Origin: Deltaproteobacteria bacterium UBA5205
GTDB taxonomy: Bacteria > Desulfobacterota > Syntrophorhabdia > Syntrophorhabdales > Syntrophorhabdaceae
Length of the DNA stretch: 64,000 bases
Direction of reading: 5' to 3'
NCBI GenBank assembly: GCA_002412715.1
Contig: DHVP01000045.1
Span: 18,729 to 82,728, forward strand
This document shows, piece by piece, positions 18,207 through 26,978 of the stretch. The position numbers and the translations under genes were made by a program. The notes under the pieces were generated by a model. It did no database searches. It was not told the origin of the DNA and was given only the letters and a program-made list of their open reading frames with translations. How positions within the stretch are numbered: position 1 is the stretch's first letter; every line of letters starts with the position of its first letter.

Positions 18207-21200
18207 TAATCCCTGGCGTGCTCCTTCACCTGGTGCATGAACGCCTCAAGCCTCGTCACAATGTTTGTGGAACCCTGACCGTCATAAGCGATGTTAATAA
18301 CGGGCAGATCGTGGTTCTTCTGGATGAGACGCATGATGGCACTCGATACCGTCCCGGGCATGCATGTGAACGGCATGGCATTGATGATCCCCGCCACGCC
18401 CTTGTGAGCGAAATCCACGCTCTTGCCCACGGTGAGGACGGCCTCGCCTTCAAAGCTGTCGTGAATATAGGGGCTTGCCTTTTCAAGGATGTCCTTTATT
18501 TTGGGTTCCGGGCCGTACTTGATGAAGGGTACGAAGATGTCCTCCATCAGGTGTTCGTCCTTGTTCTGAATATACTCGGTTATGATGAAACCAAGGACAC
18601 CGAGCAGAGTGTCCCGCTTTTTGCTTTTTCTCTTACCTGTATAGTTCACGTAGGAGATCCACTCTGAAACGGGTGCCAGCCACACCACCCCGCCGAGTTC
18701 TTCCACCACCCTGATGAGCTGGGAGTTGCTGAACTTGTTGGAGCGTATGTATATCTCCCCCACAAGCCCTATTGTCGGTCTTTTCTCCTGACGGCGCTCT
18801 ATCGCCGAAAATTTCCCGAGAACGTCCTTCAGGACCGTATCGATGTCCCCGGCACCATTCTCGATACAGCGGCAAACCTGGGATAGTGCCTCGCCATACA
18901 CCCTGTCTGTCTCTCCGGGCGTCGTCTCATAGGGACGCATCTCGTGGAGCATCTTGGTCAAAAGATCGGCGGCCACTACGGCCCTCCATCCCAGACGGGT
19001 GAATTTTCCGCCGACGATGTCAAGTTCCTTGTAAAACCGGTGGTCCTGGTTCGGCGCATAGATGGGCACATTCGTAAAACCGGCGTCATCGAGCACCATT
19101 CTATGAAAACGGTTGTACTGGCCAAAACGGCAGGGACCTTCGCCGGAAGGCATGAAAAATGCGCTCCGATCCGGATCGAAAGCATCGCTCCTGGCGGTGC
19201 GCAGCATGTCTCCCGTGGTGAGAATGCAAGGATAACATTCCTTGCCCGATGTGAATTTTCGGCCTACCAACACGGTCTCTTCCGTTGATTCCTTCATGAC
19301 CTCCGCATCGACGCCGCAGGCCCTGAACGCGGCCGCAAGGGTCCGGGAATGATCGGACATGTAGGGCACATAGATTTTTCTGCGCTGTCCATTTATCGCG
19401 AAAGGCGTTACCGTGCGCTCAATGATCTCTTCATCAAACCGGGCGTTATTGATACTGTCGAGGAACGCCTCGAGCCTCGTGACGACCCCCGCGTCGGCGC
19501 TGTGCTCATCGATCTCAAGGGAAAGATAAGGTTTGTTTCCCATTATCTTCTTAAAGAAGTGTGCTATGAAGGAATCGGGGCCGCACCCGAAGCTCGTCAC
19601 GTATACGGCATAGAGGTTACGGTTATTCTTTACCGCACGCGCAGCCCTCAGTATCTTCTGGCCGTACCCCCAGTACATGTGCTCCAGATCGGCAGGGTCC
19701 TCGATCATCTCGTTCACGGGCAGCATGTCCATGGGTATCGCCGGGACGCCGAGACTGAGAAGTTTCTTGTGAATATTAAGGTTGGCCCCCGCATCGGCAC
19801 TGTTGTAAGGCCTGCCGATAATAACCATGACCTTGTCGTTTTCCTTCATGGAATAGAGAAAAGCGCTGCCCATCTCCGTCAGGCGCCGATAAAAGGAATC
19901 CTGGACCTGAATCGCCGCATCAAAGGCTTTCCTGACGTTTCGTTTCGATATCTTGTAGGGTTTGAAGTACTCTGCAAGATCATTGAGGACAATATCATTC
20001 CCTTCTCCGAAGCGAATGATCGGCGTCATGACGCTGGCGCCCTTATCCTCAAAATTGATGGATCCCTTGATCGTATAAGGCAGCGATTGGGCATAGGGAC
20101 AAGCGAAGGAGTTTCTGGCGTGCTTCGAAGACTTCTTCAGGCTGATGATGCTGGGGATGAAGATGTTGTCGATTCCCTTATGAAGAAGGTTTACAACGTG
20201 GCCGTGCGCGAGCTTTATGGGAAAACAGCTCTCCACGATGATGTTCTCGACACCGTCTCTGACCGTCTTCTTGTTCGTCATGTCGGAAACCACGACGTCA
20301 AAGCCCAGTTCGGTGAGGAAGCTCTTCCAGAAAGGAAGAAGTTCATGCATGTGAAGGACCTTTGGTATGCCTATCGTGCGCGTGCCGGCCTTCCTGTCAT
20401 AAATTTCATTGAGTATCTCTTCGCGCATGGAAAAGAGATCGGCCATGTCCTTCTTTTCACCCCTGCGCACCACGTCGTATTTTTCGCACCTGCTTCCGTA
20501 ATAGAGGGGAGTCTCATTTTCGACGGTCACTTTGCGTATCTCGCAGAGGTTCTCACACCCTTTGCATTCAAAGGTGTCAACCGTGTAAGGCCTCTTACTG
20601 AGGTCAAAACCCTTGAAGCCGCTTTTCTCCCAGGTCCTCTCCTTCATCGCAAGGATGGCAACCCCTATGGCCCCGGTCACGTCATGATGGGGAGGCACCG
20701 TTATCGGCATGCCGAGAACCTTTTCGAAAGCGGCAACGACACCTTTATTAAAGGCCGTACCACCCTGAAAGAAAATCCTCTTGCCCACCCGCCTGTCGAC
20801 CACGACCTTGTTGAGATAATTCTGAACGATGGAATAGGCAAGACCGCTGACGATATCTTCCCTGTCGGCGCCGCGCTGCTGCTGATGGATGACGTCGGAT
20901 TCTATGAAAACCGTACATCTCTCTCCCATCTTGACAGGTTTTTTCGACCTTAGCGCGAGGGAACCGAATTCTTCTTTTATCGAGATGTCGAGTCTCTCCG
21001 CCTGTTCTTCAAGGAAAGACCCCGTTCCGGCCGCACAGGCCTTATTCATCTCAAAATCGACGATGACGCCGTTGTCCACACTGATATACTTTGAATCCTG
21101 CCCGCCGATCTCGAAGACCGTATCCACGGAGGGGTCGATATCGATGGCAGCTTGAGCCTGGGCGGTAATCTCGTTCCGGACTATGTCGGCACCTATGAAA

Positions 21201-22351
21201 TCCGCTGTGAGATACCGCCCCGAACCCGTTGTACCGGAACCGATGATCTCCGCTTTATCACCGACTTCGTCTCCGATCTCGGCCAGACCCCTTTTGACAG
21301 CCTCCAGCGGCCTGCCTTCCGTCATGAGATATCTCTTGGACAGGATATTTCTTTCTTCATCGATAAGGACAAGGTTCGTGCTGATGGATCCGACATCCAC
21401 GCCCAGATAGACTTTCGTCCTTTCGGTTACGGGCTTCATGTCGTAGGCGATGTTCATGTTCGCGGCGGATAGCGAAAGTGGTTCGTGGGTGGCATCGCTC
21501 CTCTTTTCGAGAAGGTATTGATTGAGCCTGTCGAGCCCGGCAAAGGGCACCTTGAGCGAAGGGTCATCCAGGACCGCATAGACTGCCCCGACCGCCGCCA
21601 CGCAGGTATAATTCTCGGGTACAAAAAAAGTCTCATCCGTCAGTTCAAATACATCTTTAATGGCGCCCCTCATACCGGCATTCGCCGCGACACCGCCGAT
21701 AAAGGCAACGGGTGTCCTCAACTCCTTCCCTTTGGTGATGTTGCCTTTGAAATTCCGGGCCAGGGCGTAGCAAAGGCCCGCCACGATTTCGTAATCGGGT
21801 GTAGCGATCTGCTGGAGATGGATCATGTCCGACTTTGCAAAGACAGTGCACCGCCCCGCTATCCTGGGAATGTTCTTTGCCTTGAGGGCTACGTCGCTGA
21901 ATTCCTCTATCGTAAACCTGAGCCTGGATGCCTGCTGGTCAAGAAAAGACCCGGTACCTGCGGCGCAGAGGGCATTCATCGAAAAGTCCTTCACGCGAAG
22001 GGGAGCGTTTTTTCTGCCCGAATGCTCAAATATGATAAGCTTGGAATCTTCACCGCCGATGTCCACAACGCTTCCCGTCGATGGATATAAATGGCCCATT
22101 GCCCGTGATATAGCAACGATCTCATTGACGAAAGGGGCCCCGATGAGGGAGGCGAACACCTTCGCCCCGGTGCCCGTTGTGGCGATGAACTCCACGTCGT
22201 AGGCGCCCACAGCCTCTTCGATGGCTTCTTTCGCCGCTACGAAAGGTTTCCCCTTGTGGCGGATATACCGTGACTTGACGATCTTCCGGTTTTCATTGAC
22301 AATTGCTACGTTGACGCTCACGGAACCGATGTCTATGCCCAGTCTGTACAT
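18206..22351 (-). CDS. Tandem BadF/BadG/BcrA/BcrD-type activase with DUF2229-like region (2-hydroxyacyl-CoA dehydratase activator-like)
   Basis: About 1381 residues from ATG at 22351, chosen because MYRLGIDIGS places the nucleotide-binding strand at the N-terminus and GGGGGAAAG lies just upstream. Two ASKHA ATPase domains follow each other: one from residue 1, the second from GVDVGSISTNLV near 318. Each has ACAAGTGSFL or LCAAGTGSFL, the cysteine segment that in HgdC binds a shared [4Fe-4S] cluster. The C-terminal half has the DUF2229-like part (IPKVLHMHELLPFW) and a segment with GKECYPCILTTGD. Homologues activate 2-hydroxyacyl-CoA dehydratases or benzoyl-CoA reductases by ATP-driven electron transfer. 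No target dehydratase or reductase gene lies nearby, so the target is unknown. It is coupled to the CNNM gene downstream. Confidence 0.88.
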   Translation of the reverse strand: MYRLGIDIGSVSVNVAIVNENRKIVKSRYIRHKGKPFVAAKEAIEEAVGAYDVEFIATTGTGAKVFASLIGAPFVNEIVAISRAMGHLYPSTGSVVDIGGEDSKLIIFEHSGRKNAPLRVKDFSMNALCAAGTGSFLDQQASRLRFTIEEFSDVALKAKNIPRIAGRCTVFAKSDMIHLQQIATPDYEIVAGLCYALARNFKGNITKGKELRTPVAFIGGVAANAGMRGAIKDVFELTDETFFVPENYTCVAAVGAVYAVLDDPSLKVPFAGLDRLNQYLLEKRSDATHEPLSLSAANMNIAYDMKPVTERTKVYLGVDVGSISTNLVLIDEERNILSKRYLMTEGRPLEAVKRGLAEIGDEVGDKAEIIGSGTTGSGRYLTADFIGADIVRNEITAQAQAAIDIDPSVDTVFEIGGQDSKYISVDNGVIVDFEMNKACAAGTGSFLEEQAERLDISIKEEFGSLALRSKKPVKMGERCTVFIESDVIHQQQRGADREDIVSGLAYSIVQNYLNKVVVDRRVGKRIFFQGGTAFNKGVVAAFEKVLGMPITVPPHHDVTGAIGVAILAMKERTWEKSGFKGFDLSKRPYTVDTFECKGCENLCEIRKVTVENETPLYYGSRCEKYDVVRRGEKKDMADLFSMREEILNEIYDRKAGTRTIGIPKVLHMHELLPFWKSFLTELGFDVVVSDMTNKKTVRDGVENIIVESCFPIKLAHGHVVNLLHKGIDNIFIPSIISLKKSSKHARNSFACPYAQSLPYTIKGSINFEDKGASVMTPIIRFGEGNDIVLNDLAEYFKPYKISKRNVRKAFDAAIQVQDSFYRRLTEMGSAFLYSMKENDKVMVIIGRPYNSADAGANLNIHKKLLSLGVPAIPMDMLPVNEMIEDPADLEHMYWGYGQKILRAARAVKNNRNLYAVYVTSFGCGPDSFIAHFFKKIMGNKPYLSLEIDEHSADAGVVTRLEAFLDSINNARFDEEIIERTVTPFAINGQRRKIYVPYMSDHSRTLAAAFRACGVDAEVMKESTEETVLVGRKFTSGKECYPCILTTGDMLRTARSDAFDPDRSAFFMPSGEGPCRFGQYNRFHRMVLDDAGFTNVPIYAPNQDHRFYKELDIVGGKFTRLGWRAVVAADLLTKMLHEMRPYETTPGETDRVYGEALSQVCRCIENGAGDIDTVLKDVLGKFSAIERRQEKRPTIGLVGEIYIRSNKFSNSQLIRVVEELGGVVWLAPVSEWISYVNYTGKRKSKKRDTLLGVLGFIITEYIQNKDEHLMEDIFVPFIKYGPEPKIKDILEKASPYIHDSFEGEAVLTVGKSVDFAHKGVAGIINAMPFTCMPGTVSSAIMRLIQKNHDLPVINIAYDGQGSTNIVTRLEAFMHQVKEHARD

Positions 22352-22496
22352 TTCGTCTTTCCCCCACATGGTAACACGGCTGGATTTTATGGGAATGTTG
22401 TGATAAGTATAATACAAAAAACCTTTACCAACAATAAAATGTTTACAGACGGGCGTTGGCGTGGTTTTGGTATACGGAGGTTCTTCTTTTGGCGCA

Positions 22497-22772
22497 ATGA
22501 AAGCACGGGCACATATAATAATCCACGGCATAGTTCAGGGCGTGTACTTTCGTTACAGCACACAGAGGGAGGCGCAGAGTCTCGGCCTTACGGGATGGGT
22601 CAGGAATCTTACTGACGGCGGCGTTGAGATGGTCTGTGAAGGACCCAAAGACGCTGTCGAGAAGCTGGTCCTGTGGTCGCATAGCGGCCCTCGCGGCGCC
22701 CTTGTCGAACATGCCGACGTCTCCTGGGAAGATTATACCGGTGGGTTCCTTAGCTTTGATATCAGATACTGA
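22497..22772 (+). CDS. acyP: Acylphosphatase
   Basis: 91 residues. It hydrolyses carboxyl-phosphate bonds such as acetyl phosphate or carbamoyl phosphate. The diagnostic HGIVQGVYFRYSTQREA contains the phosphate-binding arginine, and GLTGWVRNLTDGGVEM holds the catalytic asparagine. ATG at 22497 gives the usual length. However, the best SD (GGAGG, 22476-22480) is 16 bp upstream, so a GTG (22461) or TTG (22467) start is possible. The gene overlaps sirC by 17 bp and opens the heme/siroheme run; it is divergent from the activase. Its role in that run is unclear. Confidence 0.9.
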   Translation: MKARAHIIIHGIVQGVYFRYSTQREAQSLGLTGWVRNLTDGGVEMVCEGPKDAVEKLVLWSHSGPRGALVEHADVSWEDYTGGFLSFDIRY

Positions 22773-23400
22773 CCGACATCATTATTATCCCCTGTTTCTG
22801 GACGTCGCCGGAAAGGAATGCCTGATCGTCGGCGGAGGAAGCGTCGCCGAACGAAAAGCTCTGATACTCCTTAGGTTCCATGCTTCGGTCACGGTCATCA
22901 GCCCTCGGGCAACAAAGAAACTGGTACATCTGGCCGATACGGGCGCCATTCGCATCCTGCCGCGCACATACCGTCACGGCGATCTGGACAGGGCAGCTGT
23001 CGTCTTCGCCTGTACCGACGACAGAGATACCAACGGGGCCATCAGGAAGGATGCCGCCGCCCGGGGCGTCCCTGTGAATGTTGTCGATAAACCGGAGGAA
23101 TGCGACTTCATCGTTCCCTCCATCATCAAAAAAGGTGACATCACCATAGCCATATCCACATCAGGCCGTCTTCCCCTGGCATCGAAGAAACTGCGACAGG
23201 CCATCGAAAAAACGGTAACGAAGGATTATGTGGCCTATACCCGCATCATCGGCGCCTTGAGACAGCATCTTCTGGACACCGTTCCCGATGGAAGAAAACG
23301 CAGGGTAATCATGAAGTATATCGCCGCCATGGATATCAGCGACGTGGTAAGGACGGGGCTTAAAGGTATGAAGAAAATCCTCGGTGGTCGGGTGCGATGA
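22756..23400 (+). CDS. sirC: Precorrin-2 dehydrogenase / sirohydrochlorin ferrochelatase-type protein (SirC/CysG N-domain)
   Basis: About 214 residues. It oxidises precorrin-2 to sirohydrochlorin with NAD+ in siroheme synthesis. The Rossmann start PLFLDVAGKECLIVGGGSVA is the family signature; VVFACTDD and VNVVDKPEECDFIVPS complete the NAD and substrate site, and the C-terminal helices follow. No ATG is available: TTG at 22756 is the best start and overlaps acyP by 17 bp; GTG at 22741 is an alternative. The methyltransferase half of CysG is absent, so a separate SUMT is expected elsewhere. The gene overlaps the next by 4 bp (ATGA), making it part of a tetrapyrrole operon with hemA and hemC. 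Confidence 0.9.
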   Translation: MISDTDRHHYYPLFLDVAGKECLIVGGGSVAERKALILLRFHASVTVISPRATKKLVHLADTGAIRILPRTYRHGDLDRAAVVFACTDDRDTNGAIRKDAAARGVPVNVVDKPEECDFIVPSIIKKGDITIAISTSGRLPLASKKLRQAIEKTVTKDYVAYTRIIGALRQHLLDTVPDGRKRRVIMKYIAAMDISDVVRTGLKGMKKILGGRVR

Positions 23401-24212
23401 ACGTATACCTTTATTATGCAGCCCTCGGCCTTTATCTTGTCTCAACGTTCGTCTATGCCCTGAGCCTCGCCGCAGATAAAAGTCGCCTCGAGAAACCGGG
23501 GTATTATCTCCTTGCGGCAGGTTTTGCGGTCCATTTCATATCCGCGCTGGCCCGATATTTCGAGGCCGGCTACACGCCCATCACAAACATTTATGAATCC
23601 CTTTCCTTCCTCGCCCTGTGCGTTGCCGGTTTCTATATCTACATCAGGAGGGCCTACCGCGTTCAGATGGTAGGAAGCATCATAGCGCCCCTTGTTTCCC
23701 TCATCGTTATCATGTCCCTCAATTTTTCCAGCGAAATCAAGCCCCTGATACCGGTACTCAGGAGTGCATGGCTTCCCGTCCACGCCGTCCTTTCCTTTGT
23801 GGGCAACGGGATTTTCGTCGTCGGCTTCTTTATCTCCCTTCTCTATCTGGTCATTGAAAAAGAGATCAAGAGAAAGAAATCCTTTCTCTTTTCCGCCAGG
23901 TTTCCTTCCCTGGAAACCCTCGACAGGATCAACTACAGGTGCATGTCCCTTGGTTTTCCCTTCCTCACCGCGGGGATCATAACCGGTTCGATCTGGGCCG
24001 GTTTTGCATGGGGCTCATATTGGAGGTGGGACCCGAAGGAGACGTGGTCGCTCATCACATGGATAGTCTATGCGATCCTCTTTCATAACAGGCTCGCCCT
24101 CGGATGGCGGGGAAGAAAGACGGCATATATGATGATCCTCGGCTTCTTTCTCGTCCTTTTTACCTTCCTGGGGGTCAGTTTCCTCCTGCAAGGAAAGCAT
24201 ACATACATGTAA
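23397..24212 (+). CDS. CcsB/ResC-type cytochrome c assembly or HemX-like membrane protein
   Basis: 271 residues with about eight hydrophobic helices. The tryptophan-rich motif WGSYWRWDPKETWSLITW near residue 205-222 is the WWD heme-handling signature of the CcmC/CcsA/ResC superfamily. Small family members beside hemA are often called HemX and influence glutamyl-tRNA reductase; others (CcsA/CcsB) deliver heme for cytochrome c maturation. Context here (sirC before, hemA 2 bp after, ATGA overlap with sirC) favours the HemX-type role, but sequence alone does not separate the two. No cytochrome c synthetase partner is present in the window. Confidence 0.85.
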   Translation: MNVYLYYAALGLYLVSTFVYALSLAADKSRLEKPGYYLLAAGFAVHFISALARYFEAGYTPITNIYESLSFLALCVAGFYIYIRRAYRVQMVGSIIAPLVSLIVIMSLNFSSEIKPLIPVLRSAWLPVHAVLSFVGNGIFVVGFFISLLYLVIEKEIKRKKSFLFSARFPSLETLDRINYRCMSLGFPFLTAGIITGSIWAGFAWGSYWRWDPKETWSLITWIVYAILFHNRLALGWRGRKTAYMMILGFFLVLFTFLGVSFLLQGKHTYM

Positions 24213-24214
24213 TT

Positions 24215-25513
24215 ATGAAAAGACAGGCGATCGGCATACTCGGGCTCAACCACAACACGGCTCCCCTGGAGATACGAGAGAAGCTCTACATCAAAGAGGA
24301 ATCGATACCCGACCTGCTTCAGAAGATCCGCGATAAGGGCATAGCGGAATCAGTCATCATTTCCACATGCAACAGGACCGAGATCTATTTTTCCGGCGAG
24401 GACAGGGAAGAGATGATGAAAAAGGTCCGCCTTGTCCTTTCCGAAGTATTCACCGCCCCGGACGAATGGTTCACCCGCTACATGTACAGCTTTTCGGATG
24501 AGGATGCCTTCCGCCATCTCTTTCTCGTCGCATCCGGTCTTGATTCCATGGTCATAGGCGAACCGGAGATACTCGGGCAGGTAAAGGACGCGTATCGCCT
24601 GGCGGCTTCGGCGAAGTCGACGGGTTTCTTTCTCAACAAGACCTTCCACAAGACCTTCAACGTCGCCAAGCGGATCAGAACGGAAACAAGGATAGGATAC
24701 AATCCCCTGTCCATCAGTTCAATGGCCGTTGAACTGGCAAAACGCATATTCGGTACTCTTGAGGAAAAAAAGATCCTCGTCATCGGGGCCGGCGAGATGT
24801 GCGAGATAGCCCTGAAGTACTTTCAAAAAGAAGGGCTTTCCGATATTCTCGTCACCAACAGGACCTATCAGAAGGCGCACAAGCTCGCCGACGAGATCAT
24901 CGGCGAGGCGCGTCCCTTTGAGAAGCTCTTTGAACTTCTGGCCGAGGTGGACGTGGTCCTGGCTTCAACGGGTTCCGAAGAACCTCTCATAGGCCCGGAA
25001 ATGCTCCAGAAAGTCATGAAGAAGCGGAAGAACAGGCCCGTATTCTTCATTGATATCGCCGTTCCCCGTGACGTGGACCCCGCGGTGAACGACATGGACA
25101 ACGTCTATCTTTACGACATCGATGACCTCAAGGAGCTCTCCCAGAAACATCTCTCGAACAGGGTCAAAGAGTCTGAAAAGGCCCAGATTATCATAGATGA
25201 CGAGGCCGCGAGATTTTCCGATTGGCTCGGCAAGGTTGAGGTCAATCCCCTTATAGGCCATATTATGAACCGGGCCGAAGAGATCCGGACCAGCGAAATG
25301 AAAAGGGCCCTTGGTAAACTCGGCAGCACCGACGAGGAGACGGTTAACAACATCGACGCCATGACGAGGGCGATCATGAACAAGCTTGTGCATCCTTACC
25401 TTGCGCTTCTGAAAGAAAATGGAGATCCCGCCCTCTTCGATACACTGAAAAAGCTGTTTCAATTTGAGGAAAACGATGAAGAAGACATGGATAGTGGGGA
25501 CAAGGGGTTCTAA
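24215..25513 (+). CDS. hemA: Glutamyl-tRNA reductase
   Basis: About 432 residues. It reduces glutamyl-tRNA(Glu) with NADPH to glutamate-1-semialdehyde, the first step of C5-pathway tetrapyrrole synthesis. The N-terminal catalytic domain begins GILGLNHNTAPLEIREKL and has STCNRTEIY with the nucleophile Cys52. The NADPH domain has ILVIGAGEMCEIAL, and a long helix leads to the C-terminal dimerisation domain. ATG at 24215 is 2 bp past the ccsB stop; a start inside ccsB is not needed. It overlaps hemC by 38 bp. hemB and hemL are not in the window. Confidence 0.96.
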   Translation: MKRQAIGILGLNHNTAPLEIREKLYIKEESIPDLLQKIRDKGIAESVIISTCNRTEIYFSGEDREEMMKKVRLVLSEVFTAPDEWFTRYMYSFSDEDAFRHLFLVASGLDSMVIGEPEILGQVKDAYRLAASAKSTGFFLNKTFHKTFNVAKRIRTETRIGYNPLSISSMAVELAKRIFGTLEEKKILVIGAGEMCEIALKYFQKEGLSDILVTNRTYQKAHKLADEIIGEARPFEKLFELLAEVDVVLASTGSEEPLIGPEMLQKVMKKRKNRPVFFIDIAVPRDVDPAVNDMDNVYLYDIDDLKELSQKHLSNRVKESEKAQIIIDDEAARFSDWLGKVEVNPLIGHIMNRAEEIRTSEMKRALGKLGSTDEETVNNIDAMTRAIMNKLVHPYLALLKENGDPALFDTLKKLFQFEENDEEDMDSGDKGF

Positions 25514-26375
25514 ACTGGCCCTGCGGCAGACCCGGATGGTGATAGATGCCTTAAGCGATGCCAATCCTGACCACGAGTTTGCAACGAAGATCATCAAGAC
25601 GACAGGCGATACCGTCTGGGACAAGCCGCTTGCCCTGATAGGGGGCAAGGGACTCTTTGTGAAGGAAATAGAGGAAGAGCTGGTAAGGGGCGATATCGAC
25701 ATGGCCGTCCATAGCATGAAAGACCTGCCTGCCGACCTTGAAGCAGGCCTTACGATCGGTGCCGCCATGATCCGGGAGGACCCCAGGGACGCCTTTGTCT
25801 CGGGGCGGTATAACAGCATCAGTGAACTCCGGAGCGGCAGCCGCGTGGGGACAGGCAGCCTGCGCAGAAAAGCACAGATTCAGAGATACCGCAAAGGGAT
25901 TGACATCGTCCCCTTAAGGGGAAATGTGGACACGCGGATCAAGAAAATGGCAACGGAAAACCTGGATGGCATCATCCTGGCCGTCGCGGGTATCAGGCGG
26001 CTGGGCCTCGAGACCGTGATCACCGAAATCATCCCCACGGACATCATGGTGCCTGCCGCCGGCCAGGGTACCATCGGCATCGAGATCCGCCTCGATGACG
26101 ATACGGCAGAGCTTCTCCGGGAGGTCAATCACGAAAGAACATACAGGGAAGCAGCAATAGAAAGGGCCATCCAGACAGCGGTGGGAGGCGGATGCCACGT
26201 TCCCCTCGGCATCAATGCGCGCATTGAAGAAGGCCGCATCGATCTTTCCCTCTCCCTCGGAAACGAAGAGGGCGCCATCCTTATCCACGAAACCCTCTCG
26301 GCGAAACCCGGCGCCGAACAAACCCTCATAACCGAAGCCTCAAACATTCTCCTGAAACACTTTCAAAAGGGATAA
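25476..26375 (+). CDS. hemC: Hydroxymethylbilane synthase (porphobilinogen deaminase)
   Basis: 299 residues. It polymerises four porphobilinogens to hydroxymethylbilane. The start WIVGTRGSKLALRQ and the segments DMAVHSMKDLP, GTGSLRRKAQI and VPAAGQGTIGIE are canonical; GGGCHVPLG carries Cys240, the dipyrromethane cofactor attachment site. ATG at 25476 is chosen because GAGGA (25466-25470) lies 5 bp upstream; the first 38 bases overlap hemA. Together with sirC and hemA this fits a route to siroheme, and possibly to heme through siroheme (Ahb pathway), as in many anaerobes; that last step is inference. Confidence 0.96.
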   Translation: MKKTWIVGTRGSKLALRQTRMVIDALSDANPDHEFATKIIKTTGDTVWDKPLALIGGKGLFVKEIEEELVRGDIDMAVHSMKDLPADLEAGLTIGAAMIREDPRDAFVSGRYNSISELRSGSRVGTGSLRRKAQIQRYRKGIDIVPLRGNVDTRIKKMATENLDGIILAVAGIRRLGLETVITEIIPTDIMVPAAGQGTIGIEIRLDDDTAELLREVNHERTYREAAIERAIQTAVGGGCHVPLGINARIEEGRIDLSLSLGNEEGAILIHETLSAKPGAEQTLITEASNILLKHFQKG

Positions 26376-26427
26376 AGCCTTCAAACAGTTTAGAGGTTAC
26401 CCGCGGCAATACAAGCTGGTTTCATTA

Positions 26428-26494
26428 GCCCGCACGGCGGGCGAGAGGGGGAGGCTCCACGGGCTTTGCTCGTGGAGGGGGCGACGTAAGCCCC
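26428..26494. repeat. Compact palindromic element of three adjacent hairpins (REP-like)
   Basis: Three perfect stems follow each other in 67 bp: GCCCGC/GCGGGC (26428-26442), CTCCACG/CGTGGAG (26455-26477) and GGGGC/GCCCC (26478-26494). The G-rich composition and packing resemble REP-type or other dispersed palindromic elements. Only one copy was noticed in this window, so repetition is not shown. It sits between convergent hemC and hup. Confidence 0.5.
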
Positions 26495-26500
26495 ACTAAA

Positions 26501-26533
26501 TATAAATGCCTCCCGAAATAGGAGGCATTTATA
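26501..26533. terminator. Bidirectional terminator-like hairpin between hemC and hup
   Basis: TATAAATGCCTCC (26501-26513) pairs over all 13 bases with GGAGGCATTTATA (26521-26533) around a 7-nt loop. The A/T-rich stem base followed by TTTAG on the minus strand suits termination of hup. In the plus direction it is followed by AAAAAA, with no U-tract beyond the stem. Confidence 0.75.
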
Positions 26534-26554
26534 AAAAACTCAGTCCGAATGTGA

Positions 26555-26824
26555 TTAGATTGCGTCCTTAAGAGCTTTTCCTGCTGTGAATTTAGGAACT
26601 TTCCGTGAGGGAATTTTGATCTCTTTGCCGGTTCTGGGGTTCCTACCCTTGCGGGCTTTTCTTTTTGAAACGGAGAAAGTACCAAAACCAACAAGCGTTA
26701 CCCGTTCGTCTTTCTTCAGGGCTGCCTTCACCCCATCGAGAAAAGCTTCCAAGGCCTTGCCGGCAGCGGCTTTGGATATCTTGGACCCTGCTGCCATTTT
26801 GCTAATCAATTCTGCCTTAGTCAT
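26555..26824 (-). CDS. hup: HU family DNA-binding protein
   Basis: 89 residues, a typical HU/IHF-like histone-like protein that bends and compacts DNA as a dimer. The helical N-terminus starts MTKAELISKMA; the core reads VTLVGFGTFSV, and the DNA-binding arm has RKARKGRNPRTGKEIKIP with the intercalating proline. It follows a strong AAGGAGG site 7 bp from ATG and a predicted promoter at 26887-26916. It stands alone, convergent with hemC. Homodimeric HU is more likely than an IHF subunit, as no partner is adjacent. Confidence 0.97.
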   Translation of the reverse strand: MTKAELISKMAAGSKISKAAAGKALEAFLDGVKAALKKDERVTLVGFGTFSVSKRKARKGRNPRTGKEIKIPSRKVPKFTAGKALKDAI

Positions 26825-26886
26825 ATATACCCCTCCTTTAGATTATTGTTTGACGCTGGTTGACGAAGCAACCACCGTCTAGATAG

Positions 26887-26916
26887 TTTATACTCCTCTA
26901 TCTACAAATTATGCAA
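26887..26916 (-). promoter_or_regulatory. Predicted sigma-70-type promoter of hup
   Basis: Minus-strand TTGCAT (26911-26916) and TATAAA (26887-26892), 18 bp apart, lie about 63 bp before the hup ATG. AGATAG (26881-26886) and CTATCT form a short inverted repeat around the -10 box. Confidence 0.5.
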
Positions 26917-26978
26917 CATTTTTTTTCGAGATTTGTGAAAAACCATTCACATTCGGAGTTTTGCTGTAGTTCCCCTAT

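Noticed and set aside
19349..20953. Plus-strand open frame (534 codons) opposite the activase
   Set aside because: Fully inside the activase coding sequence on the other strand; no recognisable protein features.
26417..26533. Retron or group II intron fragment for the structured region after hemC
   Set aside because: No reverse transcriptase and no conserved intron domain could be recognised; a palindromic element plus a terminator explains it.
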